This document shows, one piece after another, positions 22,201-34,499 of a stretch of DNA of 64,000 nucleotides. This stretch comes from Chinchilla lanigera (lineage: Eukaryota; Chordata; Mammalia; Rodentia; Chinchillidae), in contig NW_004955446.1 in the NCBI RefSeq assembly GCF_000276665.1, positions 15,433,289 to 15,497,288 on the forward strand. Direction: 5' to 3'. The stretch's first letter is position 1. Every line of letters starts with the position of its first letter. A program made the translations under genes and the position numbers. Below the pieces are notes generated by a model. The model was not told the DNA's origin, did not search any database, and saw nothing but the letters and a program-made list of their open reading frames with translations.

Positions 22201-24739
22201 CACAGATAGGTTTCTAACAGAGGAGTCCTTCACTTCACTGAGATCTTTCCCATACCAGAAAAAATTGCAAAATTATCACAGCTGCGGTAACAACGAAAAG
22301 ATTTCTTTTCAGTATTCTGTAGCTGTCCATAATTGGTTCTTGAAGAGAGGACGTCAACAGCTGCATTCCCGCAAAACATCGTTCTGTTTATCTGCAGATG
22401 TTCATAACACCACATCTAGATATTTGAAGTGACTCACTTAAAATCTGTTGCTTAAAGGATGAAAAGCATAACACAGTTCTGTGCTAATTATAAATTCTTT
22501 CATTCATGTATGACAGTTTTGAAAGTCTGAAAAAAATTAATGATAAAGATGTCCTTTGAAAGCATGAAATTATTACACTATCCTTGGATCAAGTTGAAAT
22601 TTAAGAATCCAAAGAACCCAAGAAGTGTTACAGTAAAAGCTTGAAAAGTAAGAGAAAAATAGAATCAGTTGTTAGAGTAAAAAAAAAAAAAGAACTTTAA
22701 TTAATTTTTTCACAGAGTGAGGTTTTATTTTTCCTGAGGACTTGACTTTTTTACTATTTCATTTTACCTCCATGGTTTTCTATTCATGGTAAATGGAGGA
22801 ACACTATAGTTAATATTTTTCTTTTGCAAAGGCTACTTATTCTTTAATAAGGACAGGTAGTGGTTTCTTAGTGGAGCTAATTGACTTTCTTGCTGTGCAC
22901 ATGGAACCTTAGTGCTAAAGTAATGAGTTTTAGATAAATAATGGAAGTTCCTTAACTTTATCAAAGTATACTTCTAAAGATGCTGGCATTTTATCACAAA
23001 TGGTTTCAGCAAGAAAATTCTTACTTATTAAATATTTTCAAATACACATTTATTTCTGTCTGTTCTCTAAAACTGTAAATGTACTTTTGTAAAGTAACAT
23101 AAATGTAAATAGCTTATAAGTCCAGACTAACCATGAGTATCTGCATATAAAGCTTAAAATATATTAATATTAATTGTAGTTTGGATTCAGAAAATGAGAC
23201 TCATTCTTCAGGGAACAGCATCCATTTGTGATAGGGACAATAAATACAATGAGTCTTAGAAATGTTGACTTCTAGAAGATCATATATCGGCTAAGTGTTT
23301 TATTGTTAGAGTAGTAATATTGTTAGTTTACTTAAGGAACATGAACTTTCAAAGAACAGTGATTGTCCATACAGTTTGAAAATAATCTACAAGTAACTGT
23401 GGACGAGAAGAGAATCCTAAGACAGTATGTTGTTCCCTGAAATGTAACAATAAGTTAAATTTGAAATGTCTAATATATCAAGTAAAGACATAAAAGAAAA
23501 AATCACGACAACTCAAAAGGTTTAACATCAATGCTTTATGGGATTTGCAAACAGCATCCAGCTACATTAAAGGGATAAAGACAAAATAATATAAAAAGCA
23601 CAATATGACTAGTACGAGATAAGTATTTGTTGAAATAATTTGTCATGAGAATATTTTGATTACGTGAAACTTTATAAAAATTTATAGCTTGCTGGCAATG
23701 TTAATACAGATTAGTAGTTAGACATCTCTATAGTTATTCAAAGAGGATTCACTTGAATACTTAAGTTCTTGTATGTTTCCCAAATATTTACTGTTACACA
23801 TATGGATCTAATAATTTAAGACAGTAGTGTATAATATCAATGCTAAAAATATTGTGCTGTTAAAATAATTTTGTACTTCCTGTCCATCCAATAGCTACTT
23901 TTGAGGAGGAAAAGGGCCTTCAAAAATTGCAAAATATGCAAATTATGATTATCTCAAAGTGGATGATATGCATGTAGATCAAATCATCACACATAGTACC
24001 TGAAATATAATATATATATGTCTCCCATAGTTAATTTATGTTTTCTTTCTAGTTGCACCCATAAGTAGAAGTTACAAGTTTACTATTTTACATGTAAAAA
24101 TTTAAAAATGACCTAGCGATATTTGCTGACTCTATGTTTCCTTTTGAAGTTATTCCAGTTATAACTAGACAATTTAATATTATTCTTAGATAGCAATATT
24201 ACATATATTTTCTTATACATGAACATTAATACTTACAATGTGGTCCCCATATTTCTTGAACTTTAAGATTTCATGTTCAAAACTTTACAAACAGACGTTT
24301 TTTCATGGCAAACATAAGCATGCAAGATGCTTTTGCTGGGACCACTCCATGGCCAGGTACCCTTGCTTCTACTGTGGTAGTCTTCACAGAGTCTTCTGAG
24401 CAATACACTTACCAGTTATCTCTGCACCTCTTATTCTAAGCCCTGACTACACAGGAGGAAACACCCAAACATCCTCAAGTGTTATACTTATCTCCCACAG
24501 AGAAAATAGTATATTCCAGTGCTTGTGATGAGAGTAGTTAATCATGAAATAAAATGAAGTTTATATATAAATAGAGTATCAGTTAAGTTTATAGAGCAAA
24601 AGCAAATAAAGATGCTTTTTCGGGAAAAGAACTATGTCCACATTCACCTCAAAATAATACTTCAGTACAATTATTGTAACATTACAAATTTCTTCATGGA
24701 TTTTTTGTTACTTTTGAAAAACAAATCTGTGATAGGTAC
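22201..24739. other. No recognised feature
   Basis: 2.5 kb of AT-rich DNA without assignable repeat or gene. Short runs only (poly-A near 22680). Confidence 0.5.
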
Positions 24740-24945
24740 AATTTCAAAAATGATTCACCTCAACCACTATCCCTGAGAGATGTGCCACCTTAATTCCTAG
24801 ATTCTATGAATATGAGGAGATATTTCTTCCAGTCATTACTTGGCCAGTTCATTGAAGATAAGAATTCTGTTTGGATCTGACCTAATCATTTGAGGGAATT
24901 AGAACAGAAGAAGCAAGACAAAAGGAGAAGAGAATAATTTGAAAT
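24740..24945 (+). mobile_element. MLT1-type LTR fragment, sense
   Basis: Landmarks in MLT1 order: 'cctagattctatgaatatga' near 24797 (the 'agaacctgtgaatatg' region), a stretch corresponding to the loading of 'gataagaattct', then 'ggatctgacctaatcattt' near 24873 (the 'gggcccaatctaatcaca' region). 5' and 3' ends are missing. Confidence 0.55.
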
Positions 24946-25797
24946 GTGAAAAGAATTTAGTCTGCTATTCCTGACTCTAAAAATGAAGTAAATCATTTGT
25001 CAAGAAATTTCCAAAAAGAAAGCACTAGGTAATTCAATCTTAAAGGCTACAAAAATAGAATATGTGTAAGCTACTAATGCAACAACTGGAATAATTTAGG
25101 TACATGAAAAGCAAGTAGTAGAACTATCTTAATGACATTTTTAAAAGCAAAGTTTAGATTTTCAAAGATGTATGAGAACCAGTGAAAAAGGACAAGAGTA
25201 TATGAAATGAACCCTAGCAAAACTTTGATCAATAATCTACTAATTTCTATTAGTTCATTGAAAAGAAAGGTTTGTGCTTATATCGTTTGATCAATTTTCA
25301 TGCCTATATCTTGTAATTTGAACAACTACTCAAAGATAACAATAAGCAATGTACTAACCATTGTTACTCTCTTATCTTGTTTTGAAACCTTGTATCATTA
25401 TTTTTAGTGTTTTTTCTCCTTAAATTAAAAAAATGGATGAAGTTACAAAAATTAATCATAAATGAGAAAGGGGAAGAATATGACAGCTAAGAATATATGA
25501 TAATTTAAATCCACTAATACAATTTTATGACTTTATTTGAAGCTCATTAGTAAAAACATATGTTAAAATGCTGTGTAGATGAAATGAACACAGTTGAAAG
25601 GAGTACTAGTTAAATAGATAAAGTTAATGTGAAGCACAACCATAAAACAGCCTGTATAGATACACAGTGCAAAATATGAAAGATATTTCAAACATTGTAG
25701 AACTCTAAAATACATCATGAACATTGTAAACAGCCACATAGCAATGGGACACAAAAGAGGATAAAGAAAAAACACTCAGACATGTTCAGTCCTCTGA
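24946..25797. other. No recognised feature
   Basis: AT-rich, unassigned. Confidence 0.5.
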
Positions 25798-27058
25798 TCT
25801 TTGAAAAAGGTGCAGCCTCCTTCGGAAAAAAAAAAAAAACAAAAAAATCAAAACACTGAAAGAGAAATAGTCACTAATACATGCTGGGAAAACTGATTAT
25901 GAACATATAGAAAATTGAATCTAGACCCATACAGCTCACCATGTTCTAAAATAAATTAAAATGGATATAGATATAGATATTAAAACAGAAACACTTAACT
26001 TGTTGGAAGATGAAATAGGTAAAATTCTTGAAGATGTAGGCATAGGTAAAGACTGTTTCTTTGTAACAGTCTTAGTTGTACAAGAAATAACATCAATAAA
26101 CGGTAAATAAAATTACATTAAATTAAAAATAATTTCGGCACAGCGAGGGAAACCAGCAATATCATGAAGTGACAAGCCACAGAAAGGGAAAACATATCTC
26201 CCAACACCTCCTTGGACAGAGAACTAATATCTAGAATCTATAAAGAACTGAGAAACCTAGGCCTCTGCAAAATTTTTTTTAAAAAAGCATTCACTAAACG
26301 GGCAACTGAAATCAATAAACACTTCACAGAAGTATACATGAGCAACAAGTACATGATATATAACTTTGGCCATTACAGAAGTGCAACTTAAAAACAGCAC
26401 AAAGATTTCATCTTACTCAAGAAAGAATGGTTATCATCAAGAAATTAACAAAAACAAATGGTGAGGCTGTGGGGAATAGGAAACATTTCTGCATTGTTGG
26501 TGGCAATATAAACAAGTACAATCACTGTGAAAATCTAATGGAGATTTTTCAAAAAAACTAAAACTAAAAATTCCATTTGATCCAGCTCTGCCCCTTTCAG
26601 GTATCCTTCTGAAAAGAGTCAAAGGTATTACAGCACAGTGATACATGCATGCCCATGTGTATAGCATCACAACTTACAACAACTAAACCTCTTCAAAGTG
26701 GCTTATATGTCTATCAATAAATGAATGGATAAGGGAAAGTGGTATATATACACAATGGAGTACTATTCTTCCAAAAGAGGGACAATTTGGGGTTGTTTAT
26801 GAGAAAATGGATGTCCTTGAGACTGTAATGTTAAAGTGAAATAAACCTGACACATAAGCTTAAGTATTGCATGGTTCTCTTACACAAGAAATTCAAAGCG
26901 TAAAAAAATCAAAAGCAAAATAAAAGGTTGACAATAGGAAATTGAGAAATAGATATCTTGTAAGCGGGAACGGGACCAAGATTATATATAAACTACCTGC
27001 AAAATATGTAATCAATAGGTATTACAAATACATGATAATAAAAATAAAAACAAACAAA
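25798..27058 (+). mobile_element. LINE-1 ORF2 3' end and 3'UTR
   Basis: Starts at 'tctttgaaaaaggtgc', the same L1 position seen at 10099 in the other copy, then a poly-A interruption, then 'atgctgggaaaactgatta' near 25881, 'tctagaatctataaagaac' near 26231, 'gcattgttggtggcaatata' near 26493, 'tgatccagctctgcccc' near 26578, 'aatgaatggataaggg' near 26721 and a 3'UTR ending in an A-rich tail near 27035-27058. Stops break the frame. The polypurine 3'UTR is shortened relative to the copy at 4030. Confidence 0.85.
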
Positions 27059-28575
27059 AAAGAATGTTGACCCTTGCTTGACACCATGCTCAAAACTGAT
27101 TGGAATGGACCAATGATATAAATATATGATCTAAATTATAAAATTCTTACAAGAATACAGAGGTAAAAGATTTTATGATATTGGGTTTGACAATGATTAG
27201 ACACTAATGCTTGACAATGATTAGACAATGATAAGACACCAAAGTTACAGGTTAAAAAACAGGTAAATTGGACTTCTTAAGACATTTTAAAAATTGAGCA
27301 TGAAAAGAGCAATGAGGACACTCAGAAAATATTTCTAATTCACATATGTGATAAGAAGTTAATATTTGGAAACTGAAGAAGATACCCCAAACTCAAAACA
27401 ACAAAGAAAAACTACCCGATTTCAGAATCATCAAGAGATTTACATAGATATTTCTTTTTTAGAAAGTATGTAAATGCCCTCAAATGCAGTAAAGATTGTT
27501 CTACACCACTATTAAGGAAATGGAAGTCAAAGCTACAATGAAACTTCCCATATTCACAAATTGGAAGAATTAATACTGTTAACAGTATGTCCGTAATGAC
27601 ATCTATACCACCTTAAAACATTTACGGATTCAATTCAATCTCTATATAAATATAAATGACTTTCTTCACAGACCTACAAAAAAATTCAAACATATAAAAC
27701 CACAAAATATCTGAGTAGCCAAACCAGATTTTGGTAAAAAAATAATTAGGGCTTCAGAACAATATCATACTATGTTGTGCTAGCAACATAGTACGATACT
27801 GGTATGAAACAGACACACAAACCAATGAAATAGAAGACGCATCCCAGAAATAATCCATGTAGCTACCGTGAACTGATCATGATACCATGTTATACCCACT
27901 GGCATACTCTTAACTTATAAGTCAGAAAGTAATAAATATTTATTAAGATGTGAAGAAATTAGAACGCTTGCATACTGTTGGTGGGACTGATCCAACTAAT
28001 ATAGAAAACTGTATAGAAGACCTTGGAATTTCCATGTGAGCCAACATCTCTAATTTTGATTATAGACCTAAAAGACTTGAAAGCAGAATTATCGGGAGAT
28101 ACTTGTGCACCATTTTAACAACAAGATTATCTAGAATATCTAAAACATAGAAGAAACCCAAATGTCGGCCCCATCAAAGTTATAGACAAATGAAACCATA
28201 TACATATTTCATGGAATAATATTCAGTATCCAAAAGGAAAGAATTCTGATATGTGCTATGTGCTACAACATAGATGAGCCTTGAGTACATTATAACTATA
28301 GGAAGTAAGCCAGTCACAAAATGAGAAATATTATGTTTCTATTTAAATAAAATAAGTAAATTAGTCAACATCATAGACAGAAAATAGACAGGTGGTTATC
28401 AGGAGCAGAAAAGAATAAGAGAGTATTTATGGTTTAATAGACATGGAATTTTTTCATAAGATAAAATTATAATGATGGTTGTACTTAACTACTGAACAAT
28501 GCATATAAAATGGCTAAGATGGTAGATTTTATGTTATGTATATTTTACTCCAGTACATTAAAAATATCAAATTTT
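27059..28575 (+). mobile_element. Older L1M copy with displaced internal segment
   Basis: A diverged L1 of the older L1M type. It begins 'aatgttgacccttgcttgac' near 27063, passes 'ggtaaattggacttctta' near 27263, and ends in an L1M-type 3'UTR with 'ggtggttatcaggagcag' near 28391 and 'gtagattttatgttatgta' near 28521. The block 27545-27885 corresponds to an earlier part of ORF2 (end of the reverse transcriptase region) and sits inside a later part, so the order is broken (see findings). Confidence 0.8.
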
Positions 28576-28889
28576 CTCATAAATATCATTCAAAGAATCA
28601 GAATGATTTTTCTCTGGAAACTGACAAACTGATTAAAGTCACCGTTCAAGAAAAAGGAAAACAAGATAAACTTTGTGCAGATGGGAGGATCTGGGGTTGT
28701 GAAGAGATCGGAGAGAGTGGAGGTGAAGGTGAAATAAAAAGGATCAAGATGCTGTATTTACATGTATCAATTCCCCATGGTGAATTTATTTAGTATATAT
28801 CAAAAATATAATGCATTTTTAAAAATTGGCAAAGAAAATTGAACCCACTTTATGTAAAATTATAATGAAGATACAGCACTTGCAATGGT

Positions 28890-29180
28890 GTGATATGACT
28901 ATGAAGTTAAGAATATGGTTCAATGCACAAAACAAAGAAATCAATCCAATTCTGTTTGGAAATATAGTGCAAAACCATGGTGCATTTTTAATGGGAAAAA
29001 TAAAAACTGATTTAAATATAATGTACTTGCAATGTGCTGCCGAGATAACCGCATATCTCTATGGGATAAAAATTAGATCTATAATTCTCATCACTCATAT
29101 AAATTAATCTTAGGGATTTAAAAGTTTTAAACAACAAACTTCAAACTCTTAGGTGGAAGTTTAGGAGAATGCTTTACTAT
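28890..29180 (+). mobile_element. L1M fragment up to assembly gap
   Basis: From about 29045 the text 'gcatatctctatgggataa', 'tctataattctcatcactca' and 'aaactcttaggtggaagttt' followed by 'aggagaatgctttac' follows old L1 ORF2 order. The first 150 bases are more doubtful. It runs into the gap at 29181. Confidence 0.6.
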
Positions 29181-29280
29181 NNNNNNNNNNNNNNNNNNNN
29201 NNNNNNNNNNNNNNNNNNNNNNNNNNNNNNNNNNNNNNNNNNNNNNNNNNNNNNNNNNNNNNNNNNNNNNNNNNNNNNNN
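29181..29280. other. Assembly gap (100 N)
   Basis: Exactly 100 unresolved bases, a usual placeholder length, so the true gap size is probably unknown. It lies within L1-derived sequence and is followed at once by a run of about 18 A, both of which hinder assembly. Confidence 0.99.
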
Positions 29281-29600
29281 GCAGCAGGATATATTTCTCA
29301 AAAAAAAAAAAAAAAAACACAATGCCACAGAAAATAAAATTTGACTAGCCTGCCTGGTATTCTAAAAGACACCATAGTTAAGTTTAAAATCAAAGATATT
29401 AAGACATATTTCACATTTAAAGTATAAATAATGGTTTAGTGAATAAATGAGACACTCTTATAAATAGAAATTTTAAAAGACTATAGATAATCCAGGAAAT
29501 AGGAACATGCTAAAAGTAAAATAACACAAATGAATACAGGAGGAAGAACTAAACCAGAAATAGAAAAAATCGACTATCTGCCCAGCATTCACATCAAACA
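29281..29600 (+). mobile_element. Possible continuation of L1M after the gap
   Basis: A-rich text with weak L1 landmarks such as 'ctaaaagacaccatagttaag' near 29362. Strongly diverged. Could also be unique DNA. Confidence 0.35.
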
Positions 29601-31429
29601 ATAATTCATGCTGTTTTCAAATGACATACTGAAAAAACTGAAAATCTGAAAATAATTAAAAAATGGTAATAATACAGAATGTGTGATTGAGACAAAAGAG
29701 GGTATGTTTTCATTCACTAGTTTTAGGGATGAAATTGGGTACAAAGATTTTAAGATTAATTTGACAACATTTAGCAGAGCTTAATTATATGAGCACTCCC
29801 AGGTTAAGCCCATGGCTAACTCTTTACACAGATGAAATCCTTAAACTTTGGAAAAAAATAAAAGGTACTTAACTGTTGTGTCCTGGTTTATGTCTTCCCT
29901 AAAGAAAAAAACTAAATTTAATTTAACAAATGTTTAATATTTAGCTTGGTTATGTGGTACATGATTGTCTTCATATTAAAATTGTGTTATTATTTTTCCA
30001 AATTTGAAAGAATAATCCAATAATCTGTGATGATTTTTGTTCAGTAAACTATGATGAATGTGAATTTTGTCATTGTTTGTTTCCCTTAGACCTTTGAAAG
30101 ATTAGTTCTCAGTTTTTAATACCTGGATAACTGGGTAATATATAAGGATTATGAAACAGCATCAGTTTCCCATCAAAGATTCAGAAAGTGAATCTGAATA
30201 AACAGCGGGCCAGGCAAAAAACAAGGACATCTTTATAAGTCTACATGGTATTTATAATTCCTTCTTAATATCACAAGACTGGGATTCTACAGAAATATGA
30301 TTTTTCCTTGTTGCAATGTACATCTCTAATCACTATTCTCTGAGGCAGCAAACACAGAGGCCTTTATGTAATTGGAGGGAACTCAATAGTACTCAGCAAT
30401 ACTCTAGTAATTAGCTCAGGTTGAATGAAAGAATGGTTTTTAATTCCTCACCAATCAGAAAGCAGCCAGGTGCCACTGTACAGGCAGAATCACCCTCTGT
30501 CAGGCTTGTACGGTACTAGGAACAGGACGCAAACCTTATGTCCTTGGACAATGCCAAGCTCTTTATCTTATCTTTCCTTTCATTGACAGTTTTCTCAGGT
30601 TGTCTTTGTCCCGATTACTAACTAAATAACTATGAATGAAATTCAGTATAAAATGGTTGTAGAATTTCTGATTTATTAGATTCTAAGAGAATCCAATACT
30701 CTGTCATAGTAATGAATAGGAAAGAAATTAATCTTTGATGGATAGAATTGCTATTTAGCTGCTTTGTTTCTCTTTAAAGTATAACCTAAATTGGAATAAT
30801 TATCACTGGAAGTCAGAAACCTAACGTGGCCTGAATTCTTTTTCTTGCTCAATTCAGTAATTGTGCTTGCATTAATAACAGTATTTGTCGTAGAGCTCCA
30901 GACATTTCAGTTTGTTAGGAATTGTTTAAGCCAAATCAAATATTATTAATGTAAGCATCAAAGCAAAGGGGTACAAGAGGTTTTAAACAAGAGAACCAGA
31001 AGGGAAAAAGCAGAGGAGAAAAAGAAGCTTATACGGATCATACTTTCAGGTGAAAATGTTATAGGCGTAATGAATTTAAAATTTTTGTTTATAACCCAGT
31101 CTTGTCTTCATCTTCAAGCTGAAAAATAACCAACATGAATTTTTCACTAATCCTGGATGTACATGATTTCACATATAATTTCTTTCAAATCCTGCAAGCA
31201 GAATGCTTCTTTATATCAGCTAATGCATGTGAGGGTGACCCATAATGATGTTTGGCAGCTTCTTGGCTGATCTGCATAATGAAAAAAGAAAAACACCAAT
31301 ATCTTGAATTCTCAATTGTGTATTTCATCTTGTGCTGGGGAATTTTTTGCATCCCCCTTCTATTACTTCACTGATCATACGAATTTCAAGGTGTATGTTT
31401 ACAAATATTTTGTTGTGTTTCTCATGCTA
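29601..31429. other. Repeat-poor AT-rich sequence
   Basis: No repeat or gene recognised. Several parts (30340-30430, 30640-30960) are rich in TAAT/ATTA cores, which may be homeodomain sites or simply base composition. Confidence 0.45.
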
Positions 31430-31790
31430 TTAGCATTCTGAAGCTTTCTCTTTCCAGGTTTCTATGGCAACACGCGTAGAGCATATTCATTAAAAAGAAG
31501 TTCTGTTTAATTGATCTACTAATGTATTGCTTAATAGTAACTGTTAAGCAGTCTTTTGTTTCCAGGTCATATTTAGGGTTCACCTATTTGCATAAAACAT
31601 TTCATCAGCTGAAACCAATTATTAATAGTAATTTTCTTTCTTTAGTTTCAAATAACTAAGCCCTCATTGAGGTTTTCTGAATAGCAAATATTTGTAGCTT
31701 TCAGACTACACTTGCAGCATGGGTTTGCCTTGCTTTGTTTCTGCGAGCAGCAAGAAAATTATAGAGCTTGAAAATTTTGATCCAAGAAGG
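31430..31790. promoter_or_regulatory. Candidate non-coding regulatory element
   Basis: Non-repetitive patch holding an X-box like 'gtttctatggcaac' at 31458-31471 (RFX family consensus form GTNRCC..RGYAAC, with one deviation), an exact octamer 'atttgcat' at 31586-31593 (POU factors), CTTTGTT-type SOX cores near 31731, and retained CpGs in 'acacgcgtag' at 31470-31479 in an otherwise CpG-poor region. These are motif matches only. Conservation or activity cannot be judged from one sequence. Confidence 0.35.
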
Positions 31791-33790
31791 GAAAAAAAGG
31801 TATTGCTTCTTCACCATTGAAAGTTATATTCAGAACAGTGAAATCTAAGTCTTATCATGTATTTTATAACAACTAAGTGTATGTTACTTTTAATGTTAAA
31901 ATATGTAAGTTGCACATAAAATTGATACTTGAGCCTGTTATAGTGCTAGAGGAAACCCTGCATCCATATTTAACTGTCTACAGTAATATTTCAAAACTAA
32001 TGTTGATATATAAAGAGATTTTTAAGAACAAAACTAATGTTCTGTCACTTAGTTTAAAACAACTGAGTGTCTTAACAATGCAAGCAAGGATATTTGCAGT
32101 GGATTCTCATCCCTGGGAAAATGAGGTTAAAATGTGTCTGTATATGACCATATGCACACAAGAGTGGGGCATATTTGTTCATTTTTGAACGGTACAAAGT
32201 GACTTAGACATATAGTTGTATATTTGTTTATATTATATCCCTATACCAAATGTTAATTCTAGTCATTTTGATAAACACACTCATTCACAATTTCATGTAC
32301 TATTATTATTATTACTAATATTATTATATGAAAGAATTTAGTACTAAAACGTAAACTAAGAAACCATTGGAATGCCAAATATGTGCATAATTGACCAAAT
32401 CTAATCTTCAGTGTATAGTCAATTTCTTTATACACACTTCTTTGTATTTTTTACAACTATTAATCCAAACCCTTTATTTATACCCTTATCCTCCTCCTCT
32501 TAGTCCATCTCTTGAATATTCAAAGAGTTGTTTTTAAATCAGGTCATATGCATATAAACATAATATTAAAATAGTTTACCAAAGACAGTCACATCATCTT
32601 ACCAAACTCCCAGAGAAAGTAATTAACACATTCTCTGTCTTTCTCTATTTCTCTCTCTCCTGCATCCTTGACCTCCATGTGTCTTTGTAGAAACATTAAT
32701 AGCATTAACATTATGCTACGATTAAAAAGCTAGACAGCACAACAATGCTGCTTGACAAGATATTTTTGCAATTCTTTTTGATGTCATTCAGTTAAGAATG
32801 AATATCCTCTGAACTCTTGCAAATTAGGTGGATATTCAGAGGATGTATTTTCTATGGAAGTTTTCTTAGCTCTCTGGTAGATATTTCTATTTTATAAGGT
32901 GAAACACAGGTTTAAACTTACACTATCAGCACCAGTAATTTTGCTAAGTAATCATCATGTACATATTGCATAAACTTTAAAATTAGTTTAAAAAGTGAAA
33001 TGAGAATATGTCTGAAATGTGTGAAAGTTACACTTGTATTTTTTTGTCATATGAGGTCACTGCACAAATAGATTGATGAAGATTTCAGACGCTTTTTATT
33101 CTTCTTAATTAAAATGTTGGTAAACATTAGACTTCTGCATAACAGCAAATCATTAAAACATCTCAGTTATAATAATATTAAGAAGTAGAGTTCTGATAAA
33201 TACTCCTTAGGGAGCATTGTCATGTGTGAAAATATGGTACATAAAAATGGTTCAATGGCTATAACTTAATGAATTGAGATGGGAACTGTATATCAGTATT
33301 GACTAGCATTTTCTTACTTATGGCAAAGCAGTATTATTCTCGGTGAGATTCAAACACTGAGTTTGAAATACTATGTTCTTCTGAAATCATAAAATGATGA
33401 GGCAGCATTTAATTTTGTAATGACAAAAGTTGTATATTATTTAACCTTCTGTACAAAAGTTCAGTGATTTGTGATTTTGAGTTTTAAAACTCCGATACGT
33501 GATCTTGGATTTGAACGTTTCTTTTTCCAGTTTTAAGTAAAATTGCATTTGGCATATAATTACTTAAAATAAATATACTCTATGAAAATTAGTTATTTAA
33601 AATGTAATCTATAAAGTTTCAAATTATCAGCTAAAATTTAAGATAAAAATATGAACATGTTAACGAGGAAATTCTAACTTTCAAATATAATTTTTTACTA
33701 GAAATTCTTTCCATATCCTCACTTCTAATAAACATTAGTAACCCTAATATATGCCAAGTTTAGCTATAGGGATTTAGGATGCAGTGAAAC
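31791..33790. other. Repeat-poor AT-rich sequence
   Basis: No gene or repeat recognised. A plus-strand frame of 103 codons (31877-32188) has no family features and lies in AT-rich DNA where such frames are expected by chance. Confidence 0.45.
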
Positions 33791-33809
33791 ACACACACAC
33801 ATACACACC
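33789..33809. repeat. Short (CA)n run
   Basis: About 20 bases of CA repeat with one TA interruption. Confidence 0.85.
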
Positions 33810-33923
33810 TCCCTTAATTGATGTTATATTTTAGCCAGAAGAAAATGAAAATGAAAGAGATATAATAAATATCATATATTAGTAGGTAATATTTACTTTT
33901 CATTTTAAAAAGTAACGAATAAA

Positions 33924-34087
33924 CCAGGCATGGTGGCACACACCTGTAATCCCAGTATTCAGGAGGCTGAGACAGAAGGGTTGCAGTGAGTTCAAAAGCC
34001 AACCTGGGCTACATAAGCGAGTTTAAGGCCAGCCTGCACTACATAGTGAGATTCTATCTCTAAAATAACAAACAAACAAAAAAAACC
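33924..34087 (+). mobile_element. B1-type SINE
   Basis: 7SL-derived rodent SINE. Starts 'ccaggcatggtggcacacac', has 'ctgtaatcccag', 'gaggctgagacag', and the B-box like 'gagttcaaaagcc'. The segment 'ctgggctacataagcgag' is followed after ~29 bases by the related 'ctgcactacatagtgag', the known B1 internal duplication. Tail is A-rich with C interruptions. Confidence 0.95.
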
Positions 34088-34094
34088 AGAATAA

Positions 34095-34495
34095 AGAATG
34101 TACACTTGGGGAACAGATCACCATGGATGAGAGGGATGACAGGGAGAACAGGTTCAAGGTAGGCAGCAAAGAGAGGTGAGATTTTGGCAAAAATAGAGAC
34201 AGTGAAAGTGCTCACAAGGGCCTGTGGATATAATTGGTCCATGTAGAAGAAGCAGTTGGAGCAAAAGCTCACAGGGAGGAAAGTTCAGAGGAAAGATTTG
34301 CAACTAATAAGGGGACCAGTGCAGCTGCATCTGAGTGAACAGAGGCAAATAGAAGCTAATTTAGTCAGAGAACAAGCCCATTTGGTGTGACCATTTCCAT
34401 TTCATTGCAGTTTTTCAATGCAGGCAAAAAATGGCTTGACTTAATTTGTAGAAGGAACATTCAAGTTCCTCTACTGAGAACAAACTATAGACAGA
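34095..34495. other. Unassigned, possibly ancient repeat
   Basis: Purine-rich text such as 'ggtaggcagcaaagagaggtg' near 34157 recalls ancient L2-type repeats, without firm alignment. Confidence 0.3.
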
Positions 34496-34499
34496 TTGT

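Noticed and set aside
31877..32188. 103-codon plus-strand frame in the repeat-poor interval
   Set aside because: Length is within chance expectation for many kilobases of such DNA, and no family features are visible.
33924..34087. Novel dimeric SINE
   Set aside because: The doubled segment is the known internal ~29-base duplication of B1 and is also present in the copy at 44766.
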